From Spirochaetota bacterium (GTDB lineage: Bacteria > Spirochaetota > UBA4802 > UB4802), in NCBI GenBank assembly GCA_029548025.1, contig JAKPOE010000212.1, positions 1-8,063 of the forward strand: a stretch of DNA of 8,063 bases, written 5' to 3'. The notes under the pieces were generated by a model, which worked only from the letters and a program-made list of their open reading frames with translations, was not told the origin of the DNA and did no database searches. A program made the translations under genes and the position numbers. Below are positions 1-5,733 of this stretch, in pieces (positions within the stretch are counted from its first letter, which is position 1; each line of letters begins with the position of its first letter).

Positions 1-77
1 GATTTAATCTTAGAATTTTTTTGCCTTCTTTTTTCGTTTTGTCTATTCCGTTTCTCAGCTGATTTTATATTAGCCAA
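1..77 (-). CDS. rpsT: 30S ribosomal protein S20, N-terminal fragment (runs off left edge)
   Basis: Reading leftwards from 77, the frame gives M-A-N-I-K-S-A-E-K-R-N-R-Q-N-E-K-R-R and stays open to the window edge. This is the characteristic basic N-terminus of ribosomal protein S20, which binds 16S rRNA early in assembly of the small subunit. Only 25 codons of a protein usually about 85-90 residues long are present. The start codon is TTG (75-77): no ATG lies in frame at the family's conserved MANIKSA start, and a GAGGGTG Shine-Dalgarno sequence (83-89) sits 5 nt upstream. Initiation of rpsT at UUG is known from Escherichia coli, where it is linked to autoregulation of S20. The identity rests on the sequence pattern; autoregulation here is inference. 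Confidence 0.88.
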   Translation of the reverse strand, partial: MANIKSAEKRNRQNEKRRQKNSKIK

Positions 78-402
78 TGTAACACCCTCATATGTAAAAA
101 GTATAATTTAAGATTATCAATTATATTGAAGATTCAATGAAAAGGATATATGCAGATTGTACCACATTGTGTCAAGAATTTAATAAAAATTTTCATAAAA
201 AACCTGTAGAAAACTTAACATTTCTTTTTGAGAATATATTTTGGACCGTTTAAAAAAGACTTATATTATTCTACCTTTAAATGAACTATTAAGTAGAAGC
301 TTAATCAAACAATCTATATTTTCCCCTGAATGTGCCTCTACTTTCTGAGTACTTACAAAATATCGCCATAGACATTGTTACATGAAAACCCACAATTACT
401 AC
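78..402. other. Gene-poor gap between rpsT and the exported-protein gene
   Basis: About 325 bp, very AT-rich. I see no convincing coding frame on either strand. The right part of the gap is the 3' flank of the minus-strand gene ending at 403 and the left part is the rpsT 5' flank. A weak inverted repeat (TTCTAC 269-274 with GTAGAA 293-298, 18-nt loop) is the only candidate for a transcript end. It has no adjacent strong U-tract, so I do not call it a terminator. Confidence 0.5.
100..175 (-). promoter_or_regulatory. Candidate rpsT promoter region
   Basis: On the minus strand a perfect -35 hexamer TTGACA lies at 170-175, but the sequence 17-19 bp downstream (CATATA/ATATAT/TATATC) is only a poor -10. 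Nearer the gene is TATACT (100-105, 5 of 6 matches to TATAAT) without a good -35 at 17 bp. Between them lies the near-perfect palindrome ATTGAAGATTCAAT (125-138), which could be an operator or chance in AT-rich DNA. Which element is used cannot be decided by eye. Confidence 0.35.
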
Positions 403-930
403 TTACTGCAGCAGGCTTTTAAATAAATTTTTATAGTAATAATATATAGTCATTGAATATTTTTGCCCTTTAGCTTCTAAAATCGCAATAATTTTTGTTT
501 GATCTTTTGTATAGGTATAGGTGGTTGTGTTTGCTTCTGTTTGTTTCTGTGGTGTTCCATATATTTTTCCCAGCGCTGAGATTACTTCAGAAGAAGATTC
601 AGCATTGGATAGTTGCATATAGTCAGTTACAACATACAATTTTGTTCCTATGAACATAAAATCTCTGGCAATACCCTTGCCTGTTCTAAAAATCGTGATC
701 TTATTTTTATAATCTGCATCAATGGCAAGTATATAATTTAAAAGTTTATTATTATATCCAGCAATCTGATTAAGAGTATACTGTTTATAATTCGCGTTTG
801 GCAGATATTGTTTTATAACATCATTTTGATTAATTTCCCACTTCTGTATGGTAACCACACTATAAGCCCAAACATTTGCCGCCAGCAAGACAAGTTTCAG
901 CATAACAATTGTGCTTATTGCTTTTTTCAT
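403..930 (-). CDS. Small exported protein of unknown function
   Basis: A 175-residue protein with a clear Sec signal peptide: MKK basic start, a hydrophobic core (residues 4-20) and an ANVWA cleavage site after residue 22. The mature part, about 153 residues, is rich in Lys, Tyr, Thr and Asn with no cysteine and no lipobox, so it is probably periplasmic or surface-exposed rather than a lipoprotein. A Thr/Tyr-rich segment near residues 135-145 and a Tyr cluster near residue 165 suggest beta structure. I do not recognise the family. The frame opens upstream to 1011, but I chose the ATG at 928-930 because it has an AAGGAAT ribosome site just upstream, starts the signal peptide properly, and lies downstream of a plausible promoter inside the extension. 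It is separated from both neighbours and looks monocistronic. Confidence 0.75.
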   Translation of the reverse strand: MKKAISTIVMLKLVLLAANVWAYSVVTIQKWEINQNDVIKQYLPNANYKQYTLNQIAGYNNKLLNYILAIDADYKNKITIFRTGKGIARDFMFIGTKLYVVTDYMQLSNAESSSEVISALGKIYGTPQKQTEANTTTYTYTKDQTKIIAILEAKGQKYSMTIYYYYKNLFKSLLQ

Positions 931-965
931 ATCTATTCCTTTTTGCTTTATCACTATAGTGTTAA

Positions 966-995
966 AAAATAACCCAGATGAACATATTATGTCAA
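966..995 (-). promoter_or_regulatory. Candidate sigma70 promoter for the exported-protein gene
   Basis: Minus-strand TTGACA (990-995), an 18-bp spacer, then TATTTT (966-971, 4 of 6 matches to TATAAT). The predicted start near 959 leaves about 29 nt before the ATG at 930 and keeps the ribosome site in the transcript. The position supports 930, not 1011, as the real start. Confidence 0.5.
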
Positions 996-1039
996 ACATT
1001 TTTCTTTCCATTATGCTCTGGTAGCAGGTGGTATATCAA

Positions 1040-1061
1040 ATAAGCCCTTACTATGGCTTAT
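1040..1061 (-). terminator. Possible terminator after the HD-domain gene
   Basis: A perfect 7-bp inverted repeat (ATAAGCC 1040-1046, GGCTTAT 1055-1061) with an 8-nt loop lies about 100 bp past the stop of the HD gene and upstream of the next minus-strand promoter. Only a short T-rich stretch follows on the minus strand, so termination would be weak. The rest of 1012-1164 shows no gene. Confidence 0.35.
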
Positions 1062-1164
1062 ATATCATCGCAATTTCTACGGGTTCTTTTATCTTTTTAT
1101 CCGAGGACATTGATAATACAACACACGTATCCTGCCATTTGCATTGCATAAGCACATTAAAATA

Positions 1165-2079
1165 TTAATGATGTACCGATTGTTGTGAAAGCATCTGAAG
1201 CTGATACTGGTCACCACGTTTCAATTTATGTCTAAAGTTTGTGCTTTCATCAGCAATTATCTTTTTGATATATCTAATATTGCGGTTTATTGCTACCATA
1301 TAAAGATTACTGGGAATAGCATATCGCTTTTCAAAATGATATGTACAATAACGCTGCACATTGAGATAATCTCTCTTCATGCGCTTTACTGTCATGACAT
1401 AAAAATCTATAGTTTTCCATATGATATCATACTCGGTGGAATAACCAGGAATACCTGCCTCTTTAAATTCATAGTATAAAAATAGCAGCTTTTCCAAATA
1501 TTCTCTGTCTGACATCTGCCCTAAAAGGTCGGCAGTTCCCATCATCGCCCCGGCGATCATGTGTTCCTTTGATATAAATGCAAGCTCCTTAAAATTTGTG
1601 GACAGCCCTGTTGACTGTATACACAATGAAATTATAGGGATATACTTTTCAGCTATTTGAAATTTTGTATAGTGTTTCCGTAAAAATTCAACACTGCGCC
1701 CTACATGTACCGCAGTATATTTTGCTCCTGTTCCTTCGGTATCCCAATCTTCCTGGATGTACCCGGTATCATGTAAAAGAGCAGCAATAATAAGGCAATA
1801 TGCAATATCTTCTGGTATTATCTTACATTTAATATTATATCCATCTAACAGCCGCATTGCTGCTAATGTTGCATCAACGGTATGCTGAAAATCATGATAT
1901 TGAGTATTACATTTCTGGTAACCAGGAAATTCGCCATAAAATAAATCTTTAACAATAAAAAAAAGATCTTCAATTATTGCAAATTCACTATAATATTTTC
2001 TATATAATGACTTTATTTCATCTAATGTTTTATTGTGATTATGCGTATCAAGAAGTTTTGACAGTTGAAGCTTTTCCAT
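1165..2079 (-). CDS. HD-domain phosphohydrolase resembling class I cyclic-nucleotide phosphodiesterases
   Basis: A 304-residue soluble protein. The HD metal-site pattern is complete: YHDFQH (His62, His66), LLHDTG (His103-Asp104), His125 in a TAVHVGRSVEFL segment, and Asp184 in GTADLLGQMSDREYLEKLL. The first block resembles YHNxxHA of class I PDEs, where the first His is the proton donor and the second binds metal. The distal Asp corresponds to their last metal ligand. The PDE sequence HDxxHPG is not kept after the HD pair, so this is a divergent bacterial branch. The likely role is hydrolysis of a phosphoester, perhaps a cyclic nucleotide; the substrate is inference. There is no signal peptide and no sensor domain; the N-terminal 50 and C-terminal 90 residues are helical. 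The start is fixed by an AGGAGG ribosome site (2085-2090) 5 nt before the ATG. The gene is monocistronic. Confidence 0.8.
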   Translation of the reverse strand: MEKLQLSKLLDTHNHNKTLDEIKSLYRKYYSEFAIIEDLFFIVKDLFYGEFPGYQKCNTQYHDFQHTVDATLAAMRLLDGYNIKCKIIPEDIAYCLIIAALLHDTGYIQEDWDTEGTGAKYTAVHVGRSVEFLRKHYTKFQIAEKYIPIISLCIQSTGLSTNFKELAFISKEHMIAGAMMGTADLLGQMSDREYLEKLLFLYYEFKEAGIPGYSTEYDIIWKTIDFYVMTVKRMKRDYLNVQRYCTYHFEKRYAIPSNLYMVAINRNIRYIKKIIADESTNFRHKLKRGDQYQLQMLSQQSVHH

Positions 2080-2104
2080 ACTTTCCTCCTGACTACTTAT
2101 TAAT

Positions 2105-2134
2105 ATAATATTTTATTTTTTTTAAAAAATGCAA
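2105..2134 (-). promoter_or_regulatory. Candidate promoter of the HD-domain gene
   Basis: Minus-strand TTGCAT (2129-2134, weak -35), an 18-bp A/T-only spacer, and TATTAT (2105-2110, 5 of 6 matches). The predicted start near 2098 gives a leader of about 20 nt that includes the strong AGGAGG ribosome site at 2085-2090. Confidence 0.45.
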
Positions 2135-2160
2135 GCTTTTATTCAGTTTTTTTAAAAAAA
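2116..2160. repeat. Two T-tract/A-tract palindromes
   Basis: T8A6 at 2116-2129 and T7A7 at 2147-2160, spaced 31 bp apart, about three helical turns. One lies in the spacer of the HD-gene promoter and one upstream of it. They may affect promoter opening or bind nucleoid proteins; TnAn blocks bend less than AnTn blocks, and the base composition makes chance possible. Confidence 0.4.
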
Positions 2161-2223
2161 TTAACCATATATAAATGCTCTTGTAAAAAGCAATATCCCA
2201 TATCACAATCTCTGAATAAATTG

Positions 2224-2244
2224 GCATTGTATTTATTACAATGC
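2224..2244 (-). terminator. Hairpin ending the pgeF operon (possible terminator)
   Basis: A perfect 8-bp inverted repeat (GCATTGTA/TACAATGC) with a 5-nt loop, about 40 nt past the pgeF stop on the minus strand. The following minus-strand sequence is T-rich but interrupted, not a clean U-tract. It is the only strong hairpin between pgeF and the HD gene, so it is the best candidate for the operon end. Processing or 3'-end protection is an alternative. Confidence 0.4.
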
Positions 2245-2284
2245 AGGTTTATATTTATTTTCACAGGCTAAAAATTAACTATTG

Positions 2285-3007
2285 CTATGATAAATATACA
2301 AAATTTAAATTTCTACCTTTATCTCCTTTCCTGTATGAAAAAAATTCTGTATTGTTTTGGAACGTGCATATCCCCGTTACATATATATTGTTGCACGGAA
2401 TTTTGTTTTTCATTGCGGTGTCAGCAATATGATTCCACATATCTAAATAGCACCTGCCATTTTTGTTAAGTATATACCCGTTAAATTGGGAAGCAACATC
2501 ATCCCCAACCTCATACGCATCACGGCTTATTGACGGCAGTATCATAACATGGACTGAAGCAGGTGAAGAACCTTTTTGATATAATTTTTTTATCCCTTCA
2601 GCAGTAATATTTTGCATACATCCGCGCCAGCCGGAATGCAACGCTGCCAGAATACCTTTTGCCGAATCATACAGTATAACCGGAACGCAATCAGCCGTTC
2701 GTATAACAAGGCACAATCCATGTACCATGGTAACAAAACCATCAGCTTGTGTAACAAAGGGGTCATTCTTTTGTGGGCGATAGTTCATCTCAATGATACT
2801 GCTGCCATGAACCTGGTCAAGCATAACAATATGTTCGGGCAATATCCCTGTAGCTTTATAGATAAGTAATTTCTCTTTAAAGCGGACGTTATTGTCAGTA
2901 TCAGAATAATCTATAGTATTGACAGCTTTTGCGATAACACCTGCCTGCAAATTGCACAGTCCATAAACCCTGTAGATATTATTTGTGTCCTTCTTTAATG
3001 TTATCAT
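2285..3007 (-). CDS. pgeF: Peptidoglycan editing factor PgeF (YfiH/YlmD/LACC1 family, formerly multicopper polyphenol oxidase)
   Basis: A 240-residue protein spanning the whole family length. Diagnostic motifs in order: DQVHG (His67), QADGFVT (87-93), RTADCVPVILYD (Cys107), ALHSGWRG (His124), ILPSIS and YEVGDDV (165-171), VTGICT (210-215) and FFSYRKG (222-228). His67, Cys107 and His124 are the zinc and active-site triad of the family. Members cleave or remove misincorporated residues such as L-Ser in peptidoglycan precursors (Escherichia coli YfiH); other members act on purine nucleosides (LACC1-type activity), so the exact reaction here is inferred from the family. No signal peptide, so it is cytoplasmic. 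Its ATG overlaps the TGA of the upstream PHP gene by 4 bp and has no clear ribosome site of its own, which suggests translational coupling. It is the last gene of the four-gene operon. Confidence 0.93.
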   Translation of the reverse strand: MITLKKDTNNIYRVYGLCNLQAGVIAKAVNTIDYSDTDNNVRFKEKLLIYKATGILPEHIVMLDQVHGSSIIEMNYRPQKNDPFVTQADGFVTMVHGLCLVIRTADCVPVILYDSAKGILAALHSGWRGCMQNITAEGIKKLYQKGSSPASVHVMILPSISRDAYEVGDDVASQFNGYILNKNGRCYLDMWNHIADTAMKNKIPCNNIYVTGICTFQNNTEFFSYRKGDKGRNLNFVYLS

Positions 3008-3786
3008 AGTATTATCGAATATTGCTTTCGTTTACTGTATCCTGCAATTTTTTTGTACCCCGCCCGCTTTATCAAAAGCAGGGCATCATAAAAATTATAG
3101 GCAACCTCCTCAGGTGCATGAGCATCTGAACCCAGTGTAATGGGAACATTGTTTTCAAACATAAGCTTCATAATGTCATACGACGGATAAATTTCCTTCA
3201 CCGGTTTGCGTAACCCTGACGTATTTATTTCAATGGCTGTTGCCTGTTTTCCTGCAAGCTTTACAATGGGAAGAATATGATCGGTTAGATCAACAGTTGC
3301 CCTGTAACCAAACTTTTTTACAAGATCAAAATGGCCAATTATATCAAAAAGCCCTGAATTGACCATGTCAAAAACAATACTATAGTAATCACGATAAACC
3401 TGATTGATATCCCGCTTATTGTATTCATCTACAAACAGGGGATGATCAAAAGCCCAGCCATCAATAAAATGACATGAACCAATCATATAGTCAATGCGAT
3501 TATCATGAAAATAATGGGTATCAAATGTTGGGTGAAGCGGATAGTCAACCTCAAAACCTATTTTCACTGCTATGGGATATTTATCCTTTACATCTTCAAG
3601 CATTGAGCAGTACATCTCGGTTTCTTCAGGTTCCATGGTAATATCATTCCGCAAATGTTCAGGCAACGGTGCATGATCAGAAAAACCAATTTCAAAGAGC
3701 CTGGCTTCCAACGCTTTTTCAATATAATCACCGGGCGTACCTGATGCGTGATCGCACAGATAGGTATGTACATGGTAATCTATCAT
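3004..3786 (-). CDS. PHP-domain phosphatase, HisJ/HisK histidinol-phosphatase family
   Basis: A 260-residue PHP-superfamily enzyme with an apparently complete trinuclear metal site: DYHVHTYLCDHA (His5, His7), FSDHAP (Asp37-His38), GFEVDY (Glu79), GSCHFIDGW (His106), GHFDLVKKFG (His152) and LGSDAHAPEEV (Asp221, His223). The order and the GxEVDY, GS-H-F and EINTSG (186-191) blocks match the HisJ-type family, which dephosphorylates L-histidinol phosphate in histidine biosynthesis. Length is typical. No his gene is adjacent: it lies 5 bp after an unknown gene and overlaps pgeF. A different sugar- or amino-alcohol-phosphate substrate is therefore possible, and I leave the symbol blank. The ATG at 3784-3786 has only a weak upstream GGA, consistent with coupling to the gene before it. 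Confidence 0.88.
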   Translation of the reverse strand: MIDYHVHTYLCDHASGTPGDYIEKALEARLFEIGFSDHAPLPEHLRNDITMEPEETEMYCSMLEDVKDKYPIAVKIGFEVDYPLHPTFDTHYFHDNRIDYMIGSCHFIDGWAFDHPLFVDEYNKRDINQVYRDYYSIVFDMVNSGLFDIIGHFDLVKKFGYRATVDLTDHILPIVKLAGKQATAIEINTSGLRKPVKEIYPSYDIMKLMFENNVPITLGSDAHAPEEVAYNFYDALLLIKRAGYKKIAGYSKRKQYSIIL

Positions 3787-3791
3787 GGTGT

Positions 3792-4445
3792 TTAATATCC
3801 ATGACGCCCGTAGAAGAAGGATATCTCATCCAGTACTGCCCGCAATTTCGAAGAACTATCGCACCGCAACAAAAATTTATCAACTTTATTTTCAGATGAT
3901 GATTCAATAATTGATACCATATACCACAATGGTGGTATAAGATAGGGATCATTTTCATGCATGTTTGTTTTCATTATTTTACCCTGCAGCATATGTATCA
4001 TGGGTGTTAATTCGGAAAACTGGGCAAACCGTGATGTCTTTAGTGAATAGAAATGAGGATGATGCAGGTATACTACCAGTATTTTTTTTTGTTGCAGATA
4101 CAAAGCCATGAGCTCAACATTGCCCAATATAATATGCCGTGGGCGCAAAACAATCTTTTGCAGGTTTTCAAGATCACTGGAAAATGGATATAATGACAAA
4201 AGAAACCGTATATAATCCGGTGATTTTAACAACACCCTGTGATGACCATACTGAACGCGGGGGTAAATAATATCTATACAGATATTATTTTTTTTATAGA
4301 TATCTTTAAGGTATAATGAATCAAACCGGTTTGCCAGCAGATTTTCAATATCACTTGATATATCATCATCAATATCATTTATCTCCATCTGCATATTATC
4401 AAATATGGATGGGTTATATTCATATGAACCATAAATATCAAACAT
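3792..4445 (-). CDS. Conserved-looking hypothetical protein, third from the end of the operon
   Basis: A 217-residue protein I do not recognise. It is cytoplasmic by appearance: no signal peptide and no convincing membrane segment. The N-terminal 35 residues are acidic (EINDIDDDISSDIENLL near 21-37). The middle alternates hydrophobic strands with charged loops, for example VLRPRHIILGNVELMALYL and ILVVYLHHPH (residues about 98-132). The C-terminus (DKFLLRCDSSSKLRAVLDE onward, ending in FFYGRHGY) looks like a folded helix-strand unit. Several HH or RH pairs could bind metal or nucleic acid, but no catalytic motif is evident. It starts 32 bp after the stop of the preceding gene with AAGGAG and GGGAAAGG purine stretches upstream, and ends 5 bp before the PHP gene. 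That spacing makes it a genuine operon member. Confidence 0.7.
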   Translation of the reverse strand: MFDIYGSYEYNPSIFDNMQMEINDIDDDISSDIENLLANRFDSLYLKDIYKKNNICIDIIYPRVQYGHHRVLLKSPDYIRFLLSLYPFSSDLENLQKIVLRPRHIILGNVELMALYLQQKKILVVYLHHPHFYSLKTSRFAQFSELTPMIHMLQGKIMKTNMHENDPYLIPPLWYMVSIIESSSENKVDKFLLRCDSSSKLRAVLDEISFFYGRHGY

Positions 4446-4477
4446 ACCTTTCCCTGTATAATACTCCTTGCTATTGC

Positions 4478-5464
4478 TTAATATTCAACCACTGTTTTAG
4501 AAGATAATAAAAAGCACATGAGATATTCTTCAAGCGTTTTTTTAGGACCATTTAATTTTGATCGTGCTCTGAACCTGGAATTAATCTTGCGATCTCTGAA
4601 TGAACGGTAAAGCTCGCGGGGGTCCTGCCCACTATATTCAGGTATATGTGTTTTCTCTAAGATTGATGGCAATTCTTCTCGCATTACAGTAGTTTTACTA
4701 TTCTTTTCAAGATAATCTCGCACAAAAGCTATCTCTTCATAAGTAAGGTCAAATATAAATTCTTCAAGTGCATATACCTCATCTTCCATAATAGCATCAC
4801 GCTGTAAAAAATCAAGCCATAATGACGAGGTGTGTTCTGAAAGCATACATAATTCAGAAAAGCCCATCATAGTACCAAAATTTGGGATAAGGCGTTCACG
4901 TGCTTTCCATAAATTTAACAAAATGGGCGCAAATTCGGCAACTCCATAATCAAGCCTGTGCTCCCATGTACGCGCTAAAAGATACACTGCATTGTGTCGT
5001 ATGATTTTATCAAGTGCATCATCTTCAATTATAGAAGTGTACACCTCCTCGGCTGTGAGCATAAATACATTGGAAGCTATACATAATAATAGCGCTTCTA
5101 CAAATGCTGTATATTCATCCTTATCACGCGCAATGTACCATAGCATGATAAAAAAATTGATCTTGGCTATGGTGAACGCCCTCCCCAGTATAGCTTTGGT
5201 TGGTATATGTAAAATCATATCAGGCATGGAACGTGAACACAGGGTATCAAGCAAACTTTGCACGGTGCGTTTTTGATTTTGAAGACGTTGCGAATCAAGG
5301 AGCGAAGGATATAACGAAATTGATGTTGCTAAACTGCGCAATGCCTCTTTATGTTTTTCAATGAGAATATATTCAGTTTGATATTTACTTTCTATTGCCT
5401 GCACAATATGTTCAACAAGCTTTTCCTCATCAGATGTAAATATTATGATGTCTTTCATTGGCAT
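4478..5464 (-). CDS. Hypothetical alpha-helical protein, first gene of the pgeF operon
   Basis: A protein of 328 residues (331 if the GTG at 5471-5473 is used) that I do not recognise. The N-terminus has a short beta-strand-like start (KDIIIFTSDEEK). The bulk (about 60-260) looks all-helical, with leucine-rich amphipathic helices that could stack like HEAT-type repeats. A conspicuous segment is LIPNFGTMMGFSELCMLSEH (about 192-211). The C-terminal 60 residues are basic (RSFRDRKINSRFRARSKLNG, about 287-306), suggesting nucleic-acid or membrane-surface contact. No catalytic motif or signal peptide is seen. I prefer the ATG at 5462-5464 because GGGTGAT (5469-5475), complementary to the 3' end of 16S rRNA, sits just upstream and includes the rival GTG; an ATG at 5456-5458 is also possible. 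Confidence 0.7.
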   Translation of the reverse strand: MPMKDIIIFTSDEEKLVEHIVQAIESKYQTEYILIEKHKEALRSLATSISLYPSLLDSQRLQNQKRTVQSLLDTLCSRSMPDMILHIPTKAILGRAFTIAKINFFIMLWYIARDKDEYTAFVEALLLCIASNVFMLTAEEVYTSIIEDDALDKIIRHNAVYLLARTWEHRLDYGVAEFAPILLNLWKARERLIPNFGTMMGFSELCMLSEHTSSLWLDFLQRDAIMEDEVYALEEFIFDLTYEEIAFVRDYLEKNSKTTVMREELPSILEKTHIPEYSGQDPRELYRSFRDRKINSRFRARSKLNGPKKTLEEYLMCFLLSSKTVVEY

Positions 5465-5490
5465 AGATATCACCCATTAACATTAATAAG

Positions 5491-5519
5491 ATTAGACTTC
5501 CTGTGGATAATTTTGTCAA
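5491..5519 (-). promoter_or_regulatory. Near-consensus sigma70 promoter of the four-gene operon
   Basis: Minus-strand TTGACA (5514-5519, 6 of 6), a 17-bp spacer, TCTAAT (5491-5496, 5 of 6). The predicted start near 5484 leaves a leader of about 20 nt before the ATG at 5464. This is the best promoter in the window and makes the downstream operon independent of the upstream small-RNA unit. Its spacer contains a perfect DnaA-box sequence (5502-5510). Confidence 0.75.
5502..5510 (-). promoter_or_regulatory. Perfect DnaA-box sequence inside the operon promoter
   Basis: The minus strand reads TTATCCACA, the strict DnaA-binding consensus, exactly between the -35 and -10 of the operon promoter. I saw no second box nearby, so this is not an origin. 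If bound, DnaA would block RNA polymerase. A chance occurrence is possible at a level of a few percent or more per 8 kb of AT-rich DNA. Confidence 0.45.
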
Positions 5520-5612
5520 TATTTAATTTGAATAAAATCCATTGCGGCACATGGTTAGTTAGTATAAAGCATTGTATGAATAACATAGGTATAGTAAATA
5601 AAGAAGAAATGT

Positions 5613-5648
5613 AAAAAAAATGACGACCCCTCTTGTGAGGAATCGTCA
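5613..5648 (-). terminator. Strong intrinsic terminator of the small-RNA unit
   Basis: Minus-strand stem of 12 bp (UGACGAUUCCUC with GAGGGGUCGUCA, two G.U pairs), ACAA loop (5636-5633), followed at once by eight U (5620-5613). The U-tract is on this strand only. No protein gene lies upstream on the minus strand in this gap, so it must serve a non-coding transcript. Confidence 0.75.
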
Positions 5649-5698
5649 ATATCATTAGCGGATTATGTTGGAAGGTAACTACTCAATGAGTAGCCTCA
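5613..5698 (-). ncRNA. Candidate small regulatory RNA, about 86 nt
   Basis: This is a self-contained minus-strand unit with its own promoter (5705-5733) and intrinsic terminator. Predicted parts from 5' to 3': a GUGA lead, an 8-bp hairpin (5695-5688 pairing with 5684-5677, loop AUU), a roughly 28-nt unpaired linker beginning ACCUUCC (5676-5670), then the 12-bp terminator hairpin and U8. In both hairpins two pairs are G.U and would be C/A mismatches in plus-strand RNA, so the structure fits only minus-strand transcription. The pyrimidine-rich linker resembles the anti-Shine-Dalgarno seed of trans-acting sRNAs. The 5' GUGAGG (5699-5694) can alternatively pair with CCUCAC in the terminator arm (5640-5635), a possible switch. 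I do not recognise an Rfam-type family. A leader/attenuator of the operon is the alternative, but that operon has its own strong promoter downstream. Confidence 0.6.
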
Positions 5699-5704
5699 CT
5701 AATA

Positions 5705-5733
5705 ATAGTAAATAAAATAGATAAAAGAGTCAA
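5705..5733 (-). promoter_or_regulatory. Candidate sigma70 promoter of the small RNA
   Basis: Minus-strand TTGACT (5728-5733, 5 of 6), a 17-bp spacer and TACTAT (5705-5710, 4 of 6). Transcription would begin near 5698, just at the 5' edge of the first hairpin. The match of promoter spacing to the start of the structured region is the main support. Confidence 0.55.

Noticed and set aside
1228..1479. Plus-strand frame of 83 codons
   Set aside because: Antisense to the HD-domain gene with no own start signals; a shadow of the real coding strand.
2147..2160. T7A7 palindrome as a terminator
   Set aside because: It has no GC pairs and lies just upstream of the HD-gene promoter, well past the better hairpin at 2224-2244.
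3728..3958. Frames on both strands across the junction of the PHP gene and its upstream neighbour
   Set aside because: They overlap two supported genes and have no family features.
5502..5510. A replication origin, suggested by the DnaA box
   Set aside because: Only one box is seen, no dnaA, dnaN or cluster of boxes is present, and the site fits a promoter spacer.
5621..5648. Bidirectional or plus-strand terminator
   Set aside because: On the plus strand two positions become C/A mismatches and no T-tract follows; the structure is good only for minus-strand RNA.
5470..5655. 61-codon minus-strand frame upstream of the operon
   Set aside because: It spans the small-RNA terminator, its U-tract and the operon promoter, and the translation is low-complexity hydrophobic sequence without a convincing ribosome site.
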